From the NCBI RefSeq assembly GCF_004421105.1, contig NZ_CP038033.1, forward strand, positions 825,659 through 889,658: a DNA stretch of 64,000 nt, in the 5' to 3' direction. This document shows positions 52,553-63,234 of this stretch, piece after piece. The notes below the pieces were generated by a model, which made no database searches, had not been told where the DNA came from, and saw only the letters and a program-made list of their open reading frames with translations. Origin of the DNA: Nitrosococcus wardiae. GTDB taxonomy: Bacteria > Pseudomonadota > Gammaproteobacteria > Nitrosococcales > Nitrosococcaceae. Position numbers and translations under genes: made by a program. Numbering within the stretch: the first letter of the stretch is position 1; each line of letters starts with the position of its first letter.

Positions 52553-53290
52553 TTATAGGGGTGAAATCATTAAGTGATCTTCCTGCAAGTAAATTTGCAC
52601 AGGACGACCCTTGGATGAAGCTTCTACGTCGTCGATTAGTTTGTAATTGCCTGCAATAGCAATCAATTCCGCTTCCAAACTTTGACAAAAGATCCGTACC
52701 TCCGTATCTCCATGAACTCCTGCTAGTGCACGTCCTCGTAAGGGGCCATAGACATGAATATTACCGTCTGCAAGTAATTCTGAACCAGGACTGGACTGAG
52801 CTAACACCACAAGATCACATTCCCGGGCGTAGACTTGCTGTCCTGAGCGAACGGGCCGCGTGATCATCAAACTTTTGCGAGGAGGGCGCGGTGGTCCAGG
52901 GTCCCCTTGGCGACGTTGAGGCCTAGAATTATCAGCGTTTCCAAGGGAGGAGTATTCAGCAGGATCGTTTCTAAGTAAAGCCAGCCCCGCTTGGATTGCC
53001 GCTTCTTGTTCCTTCGCCTCGGCATTACGTACCCCTATGGGTACTAGGCCATGTTTGATGAGTGTGATTTTGAGCGCAGTAAAATCAAGCGGGGTTTTAC
53101 TGCCATTGAGGTCCTTAAGGTCAATGATAATTGGAGTATTAGAAAAGAATCCGGGGGCAATTTTGACTTTGGCAGCAAGCTCATGGGTTATTCGTCCCAT
53201 ATCCGTATCCTGCAATCGCAGTACGCTTAGGGCGCTTAGTTCACCTTTAAGTTCAAAAGCGCGATTTGGATCAAAGGCCATGGATGACAT
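52553..53290 (-). CDS. minC: Septum site-determining protein MinC
   Basis: A 246-residue inhibitor of FtsZ polymerisation. The N-terminal domain (AFELKGELSALSVLRL to about 105) and the C-terminal beta-helix (VRSGQQVYARECDLVVLAQSSPGSELLADGNIHVYGPLRGRALAG) with the MinD-binding RGRALAG segment are joined by a Pro/Arg-rich linker. The start is uncertain: ATG at 53290 is used; another ATG is three codons in, and the frame is open to a TTG at 53353. None has a strong ribosome site. It is first in minCDE. Confidence 0.94.
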   Translation of the reverse strand: MSSMAFDPNRAFELKGELSALSVLRLQDTDMGRITHELAAKVKIAPGFFSNTPIIIDLKDLNGSKTPLDFTALKITLIKHGLVPIGVRNAEAKEQEAAIQAGLALLRNDPAEYSSLGNADNSRPQRRQGDPGPPRPPRKSLMITRPVRSGQQVYARECDLVVLAQSSPGSELLADGNIHVYGPLRGRALAGVHGDTEVRIFCQSLEAELIAIAGNYKLIDDVEASSKGRPVQIYLQEDHLMISPL

Positions 53291-53460
53291 AAAGCGGTAA
53301 TTGCAGATAAGAGCTCCTAGCTCTGCATTTGAAATTACCAGGCTGGTAAACAATAAACTGTGAGAGAAGCACTTGTTATACAGGCGTAGATGTTGAAACG
53401 CAAGGGGAAAAGTGGAATTTGCCTACTCTTTTTTCTGAGGCTTCCAGCCTTCTATCGGTG

Positions 53461-54543
53461 TTAATCACCTAGCGCCGCCAATTGATCAGCTTGATATTCC
53501 GCGATCAATGGATCGATCACCGCATCAAGATGGCCTTCTAAAATTTCATCAAGCTTATAGAGGGTTAAATTGATTCGGTGGTCAGTTACCCGCCCCTGGG
53601 GAAAATTATAAGTGCGAATTCGTTCCGACCGGTCTCCACTACCCACAAGGCTGCGCCGGGTTGCGGCTTCTTCGGCCGCTAGTTTGGTTTCCTCCCTCGA
53701 TTTTAGCTTAGTTCGCAATAGTGACATTGCCCGGACACGGTTCTTATGTTGGGAACGTTCGTCCTGGCATTCTACGACAATCCCGGTAGGAAGGTGGGTG
53801 ATCCGAATGGCTGAGTCGGTTTTGTTGACATGCTGTCCACCTGCCCCAGAAGCACGAAAAGTATCAATGCGCAGATCCGAGGGATTAATGTCAATGTCAT
53901 CAATTTCCTCAGCTTCGGGCATAATGGCGACAGTGCAAGCGGAGGTATGAATACGGCCTTGGGACTCAGTTTGGGGAACTCGTTGGACGCGGTGGCCGCC
54001 AGATTCAAACTTTAAACGTGAATAAGCGCCTTCGCCTACAATTCGTATAATAATTTCTTTATGCCCTCCATATTCTCCAGGGCTATCACTTATGATTTCC
54101 TTCCGCCAACCCCGTTGTTCAGCATAGCGCAGATACATACGTAAGAGGTCACTAGCGAACAGCGCGGCCTCATCGCCGCCAATACCCGCGCGAATTTCTA
54201 AAAAAATATTACGCTTATCATTGGGGTCAGAGGGCAACAGGAGGGTTTGCAGTTCTTGGTCAAGTTGTTCAAGTTTCCTTTCTGCTGCAGCCACCTCTTC
54301 CTGGGCAAGGGCCCGAAGTTCCGGGTCCTGATCCTTGAGCAGTGCTTTGGCTTCATTGAGGGCATTTTGAGTTTCCTCAAAGTCTCTAAAACAGCCAATG
54401 ACCGGCTCAAGTTGGGCATATTCCTGAGAAAATTCACGAAATTGCTTTTGATCGTTGGCTATCTCCGGTTCGGCTAATAGGGCAGCTAGCTCTTGCTGTC
54501 GCTCAGCCAAGTTTTCTAGCTTACTCCGAATAGAGTCCTTCAT
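53461..54543 (-). CDS. prfA: Peptide chain release factor 1
   Basis: A 360-residue release factor that reads UAA and [13 protein letters not shown] with the catalytic GGQ is at 235-237, and the codon-recognition tripeptide is PQT (190-192), a variant of the PxT motif. The length matches the family. It follows hemA by 12 bases on the minus strand, the standard hemA-prfA pairing. No prmC gene follows; the next genes are minCDE. Confidence 0.98.
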   Translation of the reverse strand: MKDSIRSKLENLAERQQELAALLAEPEIANDQKQFREFSQEYAQLEPVIGCFRDFEETQNALNEAKALLKDQDPELRALAQEEVAAAERKLEQLDQELQTLLLPSDPNDKRNIFLEIRAGIGGDEAALFASDLLRMYLRYAEQRGWRKEIISDSPGEYGGHKEIIIRIVGEGAYSRLKFESGGHRVQRVPQTESQGRIHTSACTVAIMPEAEEIDDIDINPSDLRIDTFRASGAGGQHVNKTDSAIRITHLPTGIVVECQDERSQHKNRVRAMSLLRTKLKSREETKLAAEEAATRRSLVGSGDRSERIRTYNFPQGRVTDHRINLTLYKLDEILEGHLDAVIDPLIAEYQADQLAALGD

Positions 54544-54555
54544 GGACAGATCTCT

Positions 54556-55818
54556 TTAAGCTTTAAAATGGTTAACATCGAAAATTTTAAGGGCTGTTTG
54601 TAACGCCAGTTCATCTCCTGCAGCACCTAGGCTTCGTAGTTGTCTACTGGGCACATGTAATAGCTTGTTCGTCAAGTTATGGGCCAGCATGGTCAATACT
54701 TCGTTAGGGTCATGGCCTTGAGCCAAGCGGCGGCGGGCCTTTTCTAAAGCCTCCTGGCGCAGTTGATCCGCCTCTTCACGGACAGCGCAGATGACGGGCA
54801 CCGCATCTTGGGCCCGCACCCATTCCATGAAATGTTCCACCTGGGTGTCAATAATTTCCTCGGCCTGTAGCGCCGCTGCCTGGCGGGAGCGGAGGTTTTC
54901 TTGGACCACCTCTTGCAAATCGTCCACATTATAAAGATAGATGTCCTGCAATTCTCCTACTTCAGGCTCGATATCCCGGGGGACGGCAATATCCACCATG
55001 AAAATAGGGCGATGCTTACGGATCCGCAAGGCCCGCTCTACGGCACCTTTGCCCAGGATGGGCAACTGGCTCCCAGTGGAGGAGATAACGATATCCGCCT
55101 CTGCTAAGTGTTTCGGTATATCCGCAAGGGGAATAGCATAGCCGTTGAATTGGCTGGCTAACTGATAGGCTTTTTCAAGATTCCGGTTAGCGACAATGAG
55201 GTGGCCCACCCCGTTTGCAAACAGATGGCGCGCTGTCAACTCGATGGTCTCACCCGCACCAATGAGAAAAGCGGTTGTAGAGCCCAAGTCGCCAAAAATT
55301 TGTTTCCCTAGACTAACTGCGGCAAAGGCCACCGAGATGGGGCTGGTACTAATCGCGGTATCGGTGCGAACCTGTTTAGCTACATAAAAGGTATGTTGGA
55401 ATAAGCGTCCTAGGACACGGCCGATGGTTCCTGCTTCTAAGGCGTAGCTATAAGCTGCCTTAATTTGGCCTAAGATTTGTGGTTCCCCAAGGACCATGGA
55501 ATCCAGACCGCTGGCAACTCGAAGCAAGTGGCGTACCGCCAAGTGATCAGGATGGGTATAGAGGCAAGTCTCAAGGGTCTTAGGCTGCATGTGATGGTAT
55601 TGATGTAACCAGTCAATAATGGCCTCCTGCTGTCCCGGTATACAGCCACAGTAAAGCTCAGTCCGGTTGCAGGTAGATAGAATAGCCGCTTCTTTGGCAC
55701 CACTGTAGCCTATCAATTCCGTCAGCGCTGAGGGCAGATGTTCTGGCGTAAACGTGATCTGTTCTCGGATAGCTACCGGTGCAGTTTTATGATTGACACC
55801 AAAGGCAAGCAATTGCAT
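54556..55818 (-). CDS. hemA: Glutamyl-tRNA reductase
   Basis: A 420-residue NADPH-dependent enzyme reducing Glu-tRNA to glutamate-1-semialdehyde, the first committed step of haem synthesis by the C5 route. The catalytic Cys50 is in [33 protein letters not shown] and a [13 protein letters not shown] nucleotide-binding motif follow, and the C-terminal dimerisation domain is present. It complements the hemCDXY cluster a few kilobases away. It is divergent from the TPR lipoprotein gene. Confidence 0.98.
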   Translation of the reverse strand: MQLLAFGVNHKTAPVAIREQITFTPEHLPSALTELIGYSGAKEAAILSTCNRTELYCGCIPGQQEAIIDWLHQYHHMQPKTLETCLYTHPDHLAVRHLLRVASGLDSMVLGEPQILGQIKAAYSYALEAGTIGRVLGRLFQHTFYVAKQVRTDTAISTSPISVAFAAVSLGKQIFGDLGSTTAFLIGAGETIELTARHLFANGVGHLIVANRNLEKAYQLASQFNGYAIPLADIPKHLAEADIVISSTGSQLPILGKGAVERALRIRKHRPIFMVDIAVPRDIEPEVGELQDIYLYNVDDLQEVVQENLRSRQAAALQAEEIIDTQVEHFMEWVRAQDAVPVICAVREEADQLRQEALEKARRRLAQGHDPNEVLTMLAHNLTNKLLHVPSRQLRSLGAAGDELALQTALKIFDVNHFKA

Positions 55819-56084
55819 AGGAATAAGAAAGAGCGCTATTTAGCTCTGGTATTGGGTTAATCTTAATGGAGCGCGTTTTCTCATTTAGGTTCGAAATAGT
55901 TCTTCGCCCGGAACCAGGATACGCGCCGGGACTCTTACATTAAATAAGTCAAATCGCATTCTCATAGGGGACCTTAAGATTAAGTATGCGAAAATGTTAT
56001 CCAAGCTAATCCTATATACTACCAAAAATGAAGCATATTATTCGTATTGACGGGATATCGTTTCCAGGAGTGACGGAGATATAG

Positions 56085-57833
56085 ATGAAGCAAGCTCCTT
56101 TTCGATTAGCTATTGGGTTGATATTGCCCCTGGTGCTAGCAGGCTGTGCTACCCAGGAGACACGCCCAATAGCCCTTACCAAAGCCCAAGAGAATAGCAC
56201 AGGCCTACCAGCAGAAATGGTGGTACCTGAAAAAAGGTACCCCTCTGTTGAGCTGAGTTCTGAGTTGCTCTATCAATTGCTTTCCGCTGAAATTGCAGGC
56301 CAACGCGGTCAAATCGATTATGCCATGAGAAATTACCTGCAGGCAGCGGAGGATACCCGTGACCCACGCCTTGCAGAACGGGCAACCCGGATCGCCCTCT
56401 TCGCTCGGGAAATCAACGATGCCACCCAGGCGGCTAGGTTATGGGTGGAAACTGCTCCGGACAATGGGGATGCCCGCCAGGCTTTGGTCTCTCTGCTCCT
56501 TGGGCTGCAGCAATATGATGAGGTTGAAAATCACCTAGAGCATTTGATTCTCCTGAGCTCAGAAGCAAGGGAGCAGGTTTTTTTGAAGATAGCGGCAATG
56601 CTAGCCGGGAGTGCGGACCCACAAACGGCCCTCACCTTAATGGGCAATCTTTCCGCCTTTCAAGCCAAGGATCCAGATGCCCTCTATGGTTACGCCTATC
56701 TCGCATTGCAGCTGGATCGGTTGGATATTGCTCTGCGCACTGTAGACCAAGTGATTGCCCAACGCCCAGAGGCGGATAGGCCTCTCATTATGCGGAGTCG
56801 AATTCTCCAGCAGCAGGGGAAGGAGAACGCAGCCCTGGAATCATTAGAAAGCGTTATTGAAAGGGGAGAGGCAAGTTTTCCGCTACGCTTAGCCTATGGC
56901 CAAATACTGATGGAAGCTAATCGGGTGGCTAAAGCTCAGGCGTTGTTCGGGCAGTTGGAACAGGAGCAGCCCGAGAGTCCGGATGTCCTCATAGCCCAAG
57001 GCCTTTTAGCTATAGAACAATCGGAGTATGAACAGGCAAAAAACTACTTTCATCGGCTCCTCCAAATAGGCGAGAGTGCAGCACAAGCCCGCTTTTACTT
57101 GGGACGATTAGCTGAATTGCAGGGCCAGCCCCAGAGGGCCATTAAGTGGTACGGCTCAATTACCCGAGGTGGGCTGGTGGTGGATGCCCAGGTCCGTCAA
57201 GCCGTGGTGGTAGCACAGCAGGGCAATATGCAAGCTGCACGTCAGCGCCTGCAATTGTTAAGCAAAAAATTTCCTGAGCAGGCCGCGCGCTTTCAGCTTG
57301 CAGAAGGTGAGATCTTGGTCAATGCTGAGCGTTATAGGGAGGCAATGGCCCATTATGATCATGCGTTGCAAGAGCGGCCGGACGACACCAATCTGCTCTA
57401 TGCTCGCGCTCTGGTGGCGGAAAACCTCGGTCGGCTAGATATCCTTGAACAGGATTTGCAATTGGTTCTTAAGCTAGATCCCAATAATGCCGAGGCGCTT
57501 AATGCCCTTGGTTATACATTAGCGGATCGCACAGAGCGCCTTGAAGAGGCTTTGCGCTATATTTCCCGGGCGATGGAACTACAACCCAATAATGCTTTTA
57601 TCTTGGATAGTATGGGCTGGGTGCATTATCGCTTGGGGAATTACGACAAGGCAGAAAAATATTTGCGTAAAGCGATAGAGCTTCGTAAAGACCCCGAGAT
57701 TGCTGCCCATTTGGGAGAAGTATTGTGGATAAAGGGAGATAAGAGAGGTGCTCGCCAAATATGGCGGCATTCTCTGGAAACAAACCAAGGCAGTAAAGTG
57801 CTCCTGGAAGTTATGCAGCGCTTTCAGGAATGA
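56085..57833 (+). CDS. TPR-repeat lipoprotein
   Basis: A 582-residue protein with a lipoprotein signal (LILPLVLAGC, Cys21) and many tetratricopeptide repeats, the clearest near the C-terminus (DPNNAEALNALGYTLADRTERLEEALRYISRAMELQPNNAFILDSMGWVHYRLGNYDKAEKYLRKAIELRKDP gives three in a row). It belongs to the family of TPR proteins next to lolB in Pseudomonas-type gammaproteobacteria. Location is probably the outer membrane; specific function is unknown. Its stop overlaps the lolB start by four bases (ATGA). Confidence 0.88.
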   Translation: MKQAPFRLAIGLILPLVLAGCATQETRPIALTKAQENSTGLPAEMVVPEKRYPSVELSSELLYQLLSAEIAGQRGQIDYAMRNYLQAAEDTRDPRLAERATRIALFAREINDATQAARLWVETAPDNGDARQALVSLLLGLQQYDEVENHLEHLILLSSEAREQVFLKIAAMLAGSADPQTALTLMGNLSAFQAKDPDALYGYAYLALQLDRLDIALRTVDQVIAQRPEADRPLIMRSRILQQQGKENAALESLESVIERGEASFPLRLAYGQILMEANRVAKAQALFGQLEQEQPESPDVLIAQGLLAIEQSEYEQAKNYFHRLLQIGESAAQARFYLGRLAELQGQPQRAIKWYGSITRGGLVVDAQVRQAVVVAQQGNMQAARQRLQLLSKKFPEQAARFQLAEGEILVNAERYREAMAHYDHALQERPDDTNLLYARALVAENLGRLDILEQDLQLVLKLDPNNAEALNALGYTLADRTERLEEALRYISRAMELQPNNAFILDSMGWVHYRLGNYDKAEKYLRKAIELRKDPEIAAHLGEVLWIKGDKRGARQIWRHSLETNQGSKVLLEVMQRFQE

Positions 57834-58438
57834 GACAGGCCAAACTTTCAATTATTGGAGTGCTGATTATTGCACTTCTTGCTGGCTGTACGCCGCTTCG
57901 CAAACCTCCTCCCCCTTTTGATCCCGAGCACACTTGGCAGAAGCGCCAGCTTGCTTTGCGAAAGCTTGGCGGGTGGAAACTGAAGGGACGTTTAGCCATT
58001 GATGCTATCCAAGAGGCATGGACGGGGACACTGCGTTGGGTACAAAAGGGCGATAAGTTTGAGATTTTATGGATTTCTCCTCTGGGGCAGGGGAGTGTCG
58101 AGCTACGTGGGAACCCGGAAAGGGTTACTCTCCGGGTGCCTAAGGAGGCCCCGATAACGGCAGAATCGGCTGAAAAGCTCCTTGGAATTCGCTTAGGATG
58201 GTCGCTGCCTGTGAGCGGTTTGCGTTATTGGCTACTGGGATTGCCGGCGCCAGGGTTGCCCGTGCTCAGCCGCTCTCTGGATCCTTTTGGACGCCTGCAT
58301 TCTCTGTCTCAAGGGGGTTGGCAAATCCGCTATCTGGGTTACCAGTCAGTTAAGAATTACCAGCTTCCTGGTAAAGTGTTTCTAGACAATCCGAAACTTC
58401 GGCTACGGTTAGTCATTGATCGCTGGCATTTGGTGTAA
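57830..58438 (+). CDS. lolB: Outer membrane lipoprotein LolB
   Basis: A 202-residue lipoprotein with signal IIGVLIIALLAGC (Cys20). It accepts lipoproteins from LolA and places them in the outer membrane. The mature part has WKLKGRLAID and the strand pattern GTLRWVQKGDKFEILWISPLGQGSVELRG of the LolA/LolB half-barrel. It sits between the TPR lipoprotein gene and ispE, the usual setting in gammaproteobacteria, which supports the call. Confidence 0.93.
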   Translation: MRQAKLSIIGVLIIALLAGCTPLRKPPPPFDPEHTWQKRQLALRKLGGWKLKGRLAIDAIQEAWTGTLRWVQKGDKFEILWISPLGQGSVELRGNPERVTLRVPKEAPITAESAEKLLGIRLGWSLPVSGLRYWLLGLPAPGLPVLSRSLDPFGRLHSLSQGGWQIRYLGYQSVKNYQLPGKVFLDNPKLRLRLVIDRWHLV

Positions 58439-58445
58439 GCATTGT

Positions 58446-59297
58446 ATGTTGACCTGGCCTGCTCCTGCTAAATTGAACTTGTTTCTCCATATCACTGGGC
58501 GTCGTGAGGATGGTTATCATCTCCTTCAAACCGCTTTTCAATTTATTAATTTTTGTGATTGGTTAGAATTCCAGCCCTGCCCAGATGGTAGCCTCAAGCA
58601 TTTATCACCCTTGCCGGATGTGTCAGTAGAGCAGGATTTGGTATATCGTGCCGCTCGGCTCTTGCAGCAGAGAACGGCCTGCTCTCAGGGAGCGGAAATC
58701 CGCATTCACAAGCACCTCCCCATGGGGGGTGGACTAGGCGGCGGTAGTTCCGATGCGGCGACCACCTTGGTGGCCTTGAATCATCTTTGGGCTACAGGGT
58801 TATCCACATCACAGTTGGCGCAATTAGGGTTGGAATTAGGTGCGGATGTGCCTGTGTTTGTCTATGGCCGTGCCGCTTGGGCGGAAGGTGTTGGTGAGCA
58901 ATTACAGCCACTGGAGTTACCTGAGCGCTGGTATCTCGTCATTACCCCCTCGATCCAGGTCTCCACCCGTGAGATATTTGCAACCCCAGAATTGACACGA
59001 GATTGCAAACCGATGACAATATCTAGCTTTCTTGGTGGCGAAGGGCAAAACGTGTGTGAGCCTGTAGTACGAGAGCGATATCCTATCGTTGCTGAGACCT
59101 TTGATTGGCTGTCGCAGTTTTCCCCAGCCAGGATGACAGGCACAGGCAGTAGTATATTTGCCATGTTTGATGAAAAGGCACAAGCCTTAGAAGTGTTGGC
59201 GCAAGCGCCTTCTCATTGGCAAGGTATTATTGCTAAAGGCTGTAATTATTCTCCGTTGTTAGGTTGTTTAGAAGAAGCGGTAGGTAAACAGTGCTAG
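58446..59297 (+). CDS. ispE: 4-diphosphocytidyl-2-C-methyl-D-erythritol kinase
   Basis: A 283-residue GHMP kinase of the non-mevalonate isoprenoid pathway. The ATP-binding signature PMGGGLGGGSSDAATTL is at about 94-110; the N-terminal PAPAKLNLFLHITGRREDGYHLLQT is characteristic. The ATG at 58446 is chosen for family alignment; an in-frame TTG at 58416 lies within lolB. No strong ribosome site is seen before the ATG. tRNA-Gln follows 17 bases later. Confidence 0.97.
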   Translation: MLTWPAPAKLNLFLHITGRREDGYHLLQTAFQFINFCDWLEFQPCPDGSLKHLSPLPDVSVEQDLVYRAARLLQQRTACSQGAEIRIHKHLPMGGGLGGGSSDAATTLVALNHLWATGLSTSQLAQLGLELGADVPVFVYGRAAWAEGVGEQLQPLELPERWYLVITPSIQVSTREIFATPELTRDCKPMTISSFLGGEGQNVCEPVVRERYPIVAETFDWLSQFSPARMTGTGSSIFAMFDEKAQALEVLAQAPSHWQGIIAKGCNYSPLLGCLEEAVGKQC

Positions 59298-59314
59298 GGT
59301 GGTTTTAACTATTT

Positions 59315-59389
59315 TGGGGTGTCGCCAAGTGGTAAGGCACGGGGTTTTGATCCCCGCATTCCCAGGTTCGAATCCTGGCACCCCAGCCA
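59315..59389 (+). tRNA. tRNA-Gln (anticodon TTG)
   Basis: 75 bases with a complete cloverleaf: acceptor TGGGGTG/CACCCCA, TTCGAAT T-loop, and a CGGGG/CCCCG anticodon stem around TTTTGAT, giving anticodon TTG for glutamine. CCA is encoded. It lies between ispE and prs, as in many gammaproteobacteria. Confidence 0.97.
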
Positions 59390-59520
59390 GTTTTTTCCGG
59401 TAAAATTAACATCATTTTTTCTCCTTTTCGAGAGTAATGGTGCTGACGCGCGCAAGAAAATTCCGTATTTATCCTCCATGGGATTCCAATGCCGGGCCTG
59501 GGCCTGAGTCTCCATCCCGC

Positions 59521-60456
59521 ATGATTATCCTCAGCGGTAATGCCCATCTTCAGTTGGCAAAGGACATCGCCGCCTATCTCAATCTCCCCTTGGCCAAAGC
59601 CTTGGTAAGTCGTTTCAGCGATGGGGAAGTGATGGTGGAGTTGATGGAGCACGTGCGAGGCAAGGACGTCTTCATCGTTCAGCCTACCTGTGCCCCCACT
59701 AACGACAATTTAATGGAATTGCTGATCCTAGTGGATGCTGTTCGACGTTCCTCAGCAGCCCGAATCACGACCGTGATCCCCTATTTTGGTTATTCCCGCC
59801 AGGACCGCCGGCCCCGCTCAGCCCGCGTGCCTATCAGTGCCAAAGTTGTTGCGAACATGATTACCGTTGTTGGCGCTGACCGGGTACTGACGGTGGATCT
59901 CCATTCCGATCAGATTCAGGGGTTTTTTGACTTGCCAGTAGACAATGTCTATGCTTCGCCGGTCCTTCTGGGTGACATTTGGAAGCATCAATATCCCCAT
60001 TTAATCGTCGTATCCCCTGATGTGGGGGGGGTGGTGAGGGCACGGGCCCTAGCAAAGCACTTGGAAGCAGACCTAGCGATTATTGACAAGCGCCGGCCCC
60101 ATCCCAATGAGGCGAAGGTAATGCACATTATTGGCGATGTCAGGGAACGGACCTGTGTGCTGGTCGATGATCTTGTGGATACGGCGGGCACTTTGTGTGA
60201 GGCTGCCCGAGCACTCAAGAAAAATGGGGCAGCTAAGGTGATTGCTTATTGCACTCACCCGGTGCTCTCCGGGCCAGCAGTAGAAAACATCAATAAATCT
60301 ATGTTGGATGAGTTGGTTGTGACGGATACTATCCCACTCCATGAGGAGGCCCGAGCTTGTAGCAAGATTCGCCAACTCAGTATTGCTGAAATGCTGGCCG
60401 AGACTGTGTATCGGATTAGTACCGAAGAGTCCGTCAGCTCCCTATTTGTGGAATAA
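59521..60456 (+). CDS. prs: Ribose-phosphate pyrophosphokinase
   Basis: A 311-residue enzyme making PRPP from ribose 5-phosphate and ATP. N-terminal [32 protein letters not shown], the catalytic-loop region [21 protein letters not shown], and the PRPP-binding motif [13 protein letters not shown] are present. The start ATG at 59521 is set by family alignment; the frame is open upstream to 59437 through sequence beside the tRNA. rplY follows. Confidence 0.97.
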   Translation: MIILSGNAHLQLAKDIAAYLNLPLAKALVSRFSDGEVMVELMEHVRGKDVFIVQPTCAPTNDNLMELLILVDAVRRSSAARITTVIPYFGYSRQDRRPRSARVPISAKVVANMITVVGADRVLTVDLHSDQIQGFFDLPVDNVYASPVLLGDIWKHQYPHLIVVSPDVGGVVRARALAKHLEADLAIIDKRRPHPNEAKVMHIIGDVRERTCVLVDDLVDTAGTLCEAARALKKNGAAKVIAYCTHPVLSGPAVENINKSMLDELVVTDTIPLHEEARACSKIRQLSIAEMLAETVYRISTEESVSSLFVE

Positions 60457-60545
60457 GATGCCCCGCATTGTTGCTCGCTACCCTTGGTCGCGGGGGAGGC
60501 GAGGCAACGTGTATGGCGCTTTTGATTCGTCAACTGGAGACTATA

Positions 60546-61187
60546 ATGACCATGGAAAACCTATTTGAACTCCACGCCGATGTCCGTGGCGAGCAGGGTA
60601 AAGGTGCGAGCCGCCGCCTGCGCCGCGTCGGCAAAGTACCTGCTATTTTATACGGTGCTGGGAAAGAACCTGTTTCTCTTACTTTTGATCATAATTTGCT
60701 TTTTCAGCATCTGGGCTATGAGGCTTTCTACTCTCATATTTTAACTATTCACGCTAACGGCAAGACGGAAAAAGCTGTACTTAAGGCCTTGCAACGAGAT
60801 CCGGCAAATCCTAATAAAGTACTTCATTTGGATCTGCAGCGGGTAAGTTCTACCCAAAAACTGTCTATAAACGTGCCCCTGCATTTTATAGGCGATGATG
60901 TTGCCCGCGGTGTAAGGCAGGAAGGCGGTATCGTAGCCCGCCTGTTGAACGATGTTGAAATCTCTTGCTTGGCTAAAGACTTGCCGGAGTATATTGAAGT
61001 TGATTTGACTGATCTCGGCGCAGGTGAAGCTTTGCATTTATCTGATTTAAAGCTTCCTGAGGGCGTCGAGCTTCCAGCGTTGAAACTTGGCGAGGATTAT
61101 GATCAACCGGTAGTGACTATCCATAAACCACGGGTTGCCGAAGAAGAGGAAACGGGAACTGAAGGTGGCGCTGAAGCTGCCGAGTAG
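60546..61187 (+). CDS. rplY: 50S ribosomal protein L25/general stress protein Ctc
   Basis: A 213-214-residue long form of L25, with the 5S-rRNA-binding domain ([30 protein letters not shown]) and the extra C-terminal TL5-type domain ([28 protein letters not shown]) that short E. coli L25 lacks. The ATG at 60546 has GGAG six bases upstream; an in-frame ATG two codons on is an alternative. It lies between prs and pth. Confidence 0.96.
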   Translation: MTMENLFELHADVRGEQGKGASRRLRRVGKVPAILYGAGKEPVSLTFDHNLLFQHLGYEAFYSHILTIHANGKTEKAVLKALQRDPANPNKVLHLDLQRVSSTQKLSINVPLHFIGDDVARGVRQEGGIVARLLNDVEISCLAKDLPEYIEVDLTDLGAGEALHLSDLKLPEGVELPALKLGEDYDQPVVTIHKPRVAEEEETGTEGGAEAAE

Positions 61188-61197
61188 ACTGCCGTTA

Positions 61198-61788
61198 GTG
61201 AGCCCTGTGGGCACAACTGCTTGGTTGTTGGTGGGTCTGGGTAATCCAGGAGCTAAATATGCTCAGACCCGCCATAATGTTGGATTCTGGTGGATAGATG
61301 CTTTCGCTGAGGAACAAGAGACAGACTTTAAGCCAGCGGCGAAATTTTTTGGTGATTTTGCCCGCGTCAATTGGTACGGGCACAATGTACTGCTACTCAA
61401 ACCGACGATTTTTATGAACCATAGTGGCCAAGCGGTACTCGCCCTTCTGAATTATTACCAACTCTCCCCTGAACGCTTATTGATCATCCATGATGATTTG
61501 GATCTCCCCCCTGGAAGTGCCAAACTCAAGCGCAGTGGGGGACACGGGGGACACAATGGCCTACGGGATATTATCAATCGCCTGGGACGACGGGATTTTC
61601 TGCGGCTACGCCTGGGAATTGGCCATCCTGGGAGTAGCCAGGGTGTGGTTAATTACGTGTTAAACCGTCCCTCGGCAGCAGATCAACAAGCTATTGAAGC
61701 GGCCATTGCCGCAGGACTTGAGGTTTTACCCGAGGTGCTGGCAGATGACATAGAAAAGGCCATGCACCGATTGCACAGCCAACTCTAG
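61198..61788 (+). CDS. pth: Peptidyl-tRNA hydrolase
   Basis: A 196-residue enzyme that frees tRNA from dropped-off peptidyl-tRNAs. The core begins [28 protein letters not shown] with the catalytic His; later [13 protein letters not shown] and [13 protein letters not shown] are family hallmarks. There is no ATG; the GTG at 61198 gives a normal-length protein, and a second GTG three codons on (61207) is also possible. A longer frame reaches back to a TTG at 61135 inside rplY. ychF follows by 13 bases. Confidence 0.95.
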   Translation: MSPVGTTAWLLVGLGNPGAKYAQTRHNVGFWWIDAFAEEQETDFKPAAKFFGDFARVNWYGHNVLLLKPTIFMNHSGQAVLALLNYYQLSPERLLIIHDDLDLPPGSAKLKRSGGHGGHNGLRDIINRLGRRDFLRLRLGIGHPGSSQGVVNYVLNRPSAADQQAIEAAIAAGLEVLPEVLADDIEKAMHRLHSQL

Positions 61789-61801
61789 GAATTAACTATC
61801 C

Positions 61802-62890
61802 ATGGGATTTAAATGCGGAATTGTGGGCTTGCCCAATGTGGGTAAGTCTACCCTCTTTAATGCCCTTACCCGGGCAGGTATCGAAGCGCAGAATTATCCC
61901 TTTTGCACTATTGATCCCAATGTGGGTGTCGTGCCAGTGCCCGATCCCAGGCTAGATAAAATTGCTGCCATCGTTGGTCCTCAGCAGGTCCTTCCCGCCA
62001 CTATGACGTTTGTGGATATCGCTGGCTTAGTCGCTGGCGCCTCTCAAGGGGAAGGTCTTGGTAATCAATTCCTGGCCCATATTCGTGAGACGGAAGCTAT
62101 CGCCCATGTGGTGCGCTGTTTTGAAGATCAAAATGTGGTTCATGTGGCTGGAAAAGTGAATCCCCTGGGGGATATAGAGGTGATCAATACCGAGTTGGCT
62201 CTGGCAGACCTAGAGACCATAGAAAAGGCCTTATCCCGCGCAACTCGGGCAGCAAAAGCGGATAAGGAGGCCCTTGCCCTCAAAAACTTACTGGAAAAAG
62301 TGCGGGAACACCTGGATGCTGGTAAGCCGGTTCGAGCCCTAGTGCTTGAGAAGGAGGAGTGGAAAAGCCTGCAGTCTTTGCATTTACTTACCTCCAAGCC
62401 GACCCTTTATATCACTAATGTGGCTGAGGATGGCTTTGAAAATAACCCTTGGTTGCGGGAGGTAGAGGCATTAGCCGCCAAAGAAGGGGCTGAAGTCGTC
62501 CCCGTATGCGCTGCTATCGAAGCAGAGTTGTCCCAGTTGGAAGATACCGAAAAAGAGGAATTTTTAGCTGAGCTTGGTATTGAAGAACCAGGTTTAAACC
62601 GGGTAATTCGTGCTGGCTACAAGTTATTAGGCTTACAGACTTTCTTCACTGCCGGTCCGAAAGAAGTTCGCGCCTGGACAGTTCCCATCGGAGCAACAGC
62701 CCCCCAGGCCGCTGGAGTCATCCATACTGACTTTGAAAAAGGGTTCATTCGGGCGGAGGTCATCTCCTATGAGGACTTTATGGCTTACCAAGGAGAACAG
62801 GGCGCCAAGGAGGCGGGGAAATGGCGCCTTGAAGGTAAGGACTACATCGTTCAGGATGGTAATGTCATGCATTTTCGTTTTAATGTATAA
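61802..62890 (+). CDS. ychF: Redox-regulated ribosome-binding ATPase YchF
   Basis: A 362-residue Obg-family P-loop protein. [15 protein letters not shown] is at about 8-22, [20 protein letters not shown] near 66-85, with the ATP-selecting NVAED in place of NKxD, and a C-terminal TGS domain ([29 protein letters not shown]). It binds the ribosome and hydrolyses ATP. The pth-ychF pairing is conserved in gammaproteobacteria. It is the last core gene before tRNA-Met and the island. Confidence 0.97.
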   Translation: MGFKCGIVGLPNVGKSTLFNALTRAGIEAQNYPFCTIDPNVGVVPVPDPRLDKIAAIVGPQQVLPATMTFVDIAGLVAGASQGEGLGNQFLAHIRETEAIAHVVRCFEDQNVVHVAGKVNPLGDIEVINTELALADLETIEKALSRATRAAKADKEALALKNLLEKVREHLDAGKPVRALVLEKEEWKSLQSLHLLTSKPTLYITNVAEDGFENNPWLREVEALAAKEGAEVVPVCAAIEAELSQLEDTEKEEFLAELGIEEPGLNRVIRAGYKLLGLQTFFTAGPKEVRAWTVPIGATAPQAAGVIHTDFEKGFIRAEVISYEDFMAYQGEQGAKEAGKWRLEGKDYIVQDGNVMHFRFNV

Positions 62891-62994
62891 TTTCTGACCT
62901 TCTGGACAATTATCTGCTAGATAACGTAAAATCCTTTTTTACTCTGAAAGCCGTTTTTAGTTACGGACTCTCATCACACACTTTAAAGATTCTT

Positions 62995-63071
62995 GGCTAT
63001 GTAGCTCAGTTGGTTAGAGCGCGGCACTCATAATGCTGAGGTCGGTGGTTCGAATCCACCCATAGCCACCA
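62995..63071 (+). tRNA. tRNA-Met (anticodon CAT), elongator type
   Basis: 77 bases folding with acceptor GGCTATG/CATAGCC, a TTCGAAT T-loop and an anticodon stem CGGCA/TGCTG around CTCATAA, anticodon CAT. The CCA end is encoded. It is very like E. coli elongator tRNA-Met (metT type). Its 3' end is the probable attachment site of the following island. Confidence 0.96.
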
Positions 63072-63074
63072 ATT

Positions 63075-63104
63075 CACCATCCAGCACCATCCAACAACAT
63101 CCAT
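63075..63104. repeat. Three 10-bp direct repeats beside the tRNA
   Basis: CACCATCC at 63075 and 63085 and CAACATCC at 63095 recur with an exact 10-base period, one DNA turn, starting 4 bases after the tRNA-Met CCA. They are probably part of the island attachment region. Confidence 0.6.
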
Positions 63105-63106
63105 AA

Positions 63107-63129
63107 GTCCGCGCCACTGCGGGTTTTTT
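63107..63129 (+). terminator. Weak terminator after tRNA-Met
   Basis: A short stem CCGC-N6-GCGG (63109-63122) is followed by a T-run (GTTTTTTA). It is well placed to end the tRNA transcript. Confidence 0.45.
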
Positions 63130-63185
63130 ATTGGATTTGTTGTCCATCAAGGGGCAACAATATCCATTGACATCCGGGGGCAAGT

Positions 63186-63234
63186 GGGGGCAACATTTGG
63201 GGCAAGTGAGTTGCCCCCCTAAGGAGTTGCCCCC
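63186..63234. repeat. Inverted and direct repeats covering the integrase leader
   Basis: GGGGGCAAC (63186-63194) faces two direct copies of GTTGCCCCC (63210-63218 and 63226-63234); related GGGGGCAAG and GGGGCAAG units lie nearby. The second GTTGCCCCC fills the space between the AAGGAG ribosome site and the integrase ATG, so pairing could hide the start. They may also be integrase arm sites. Confidence 0.6.
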
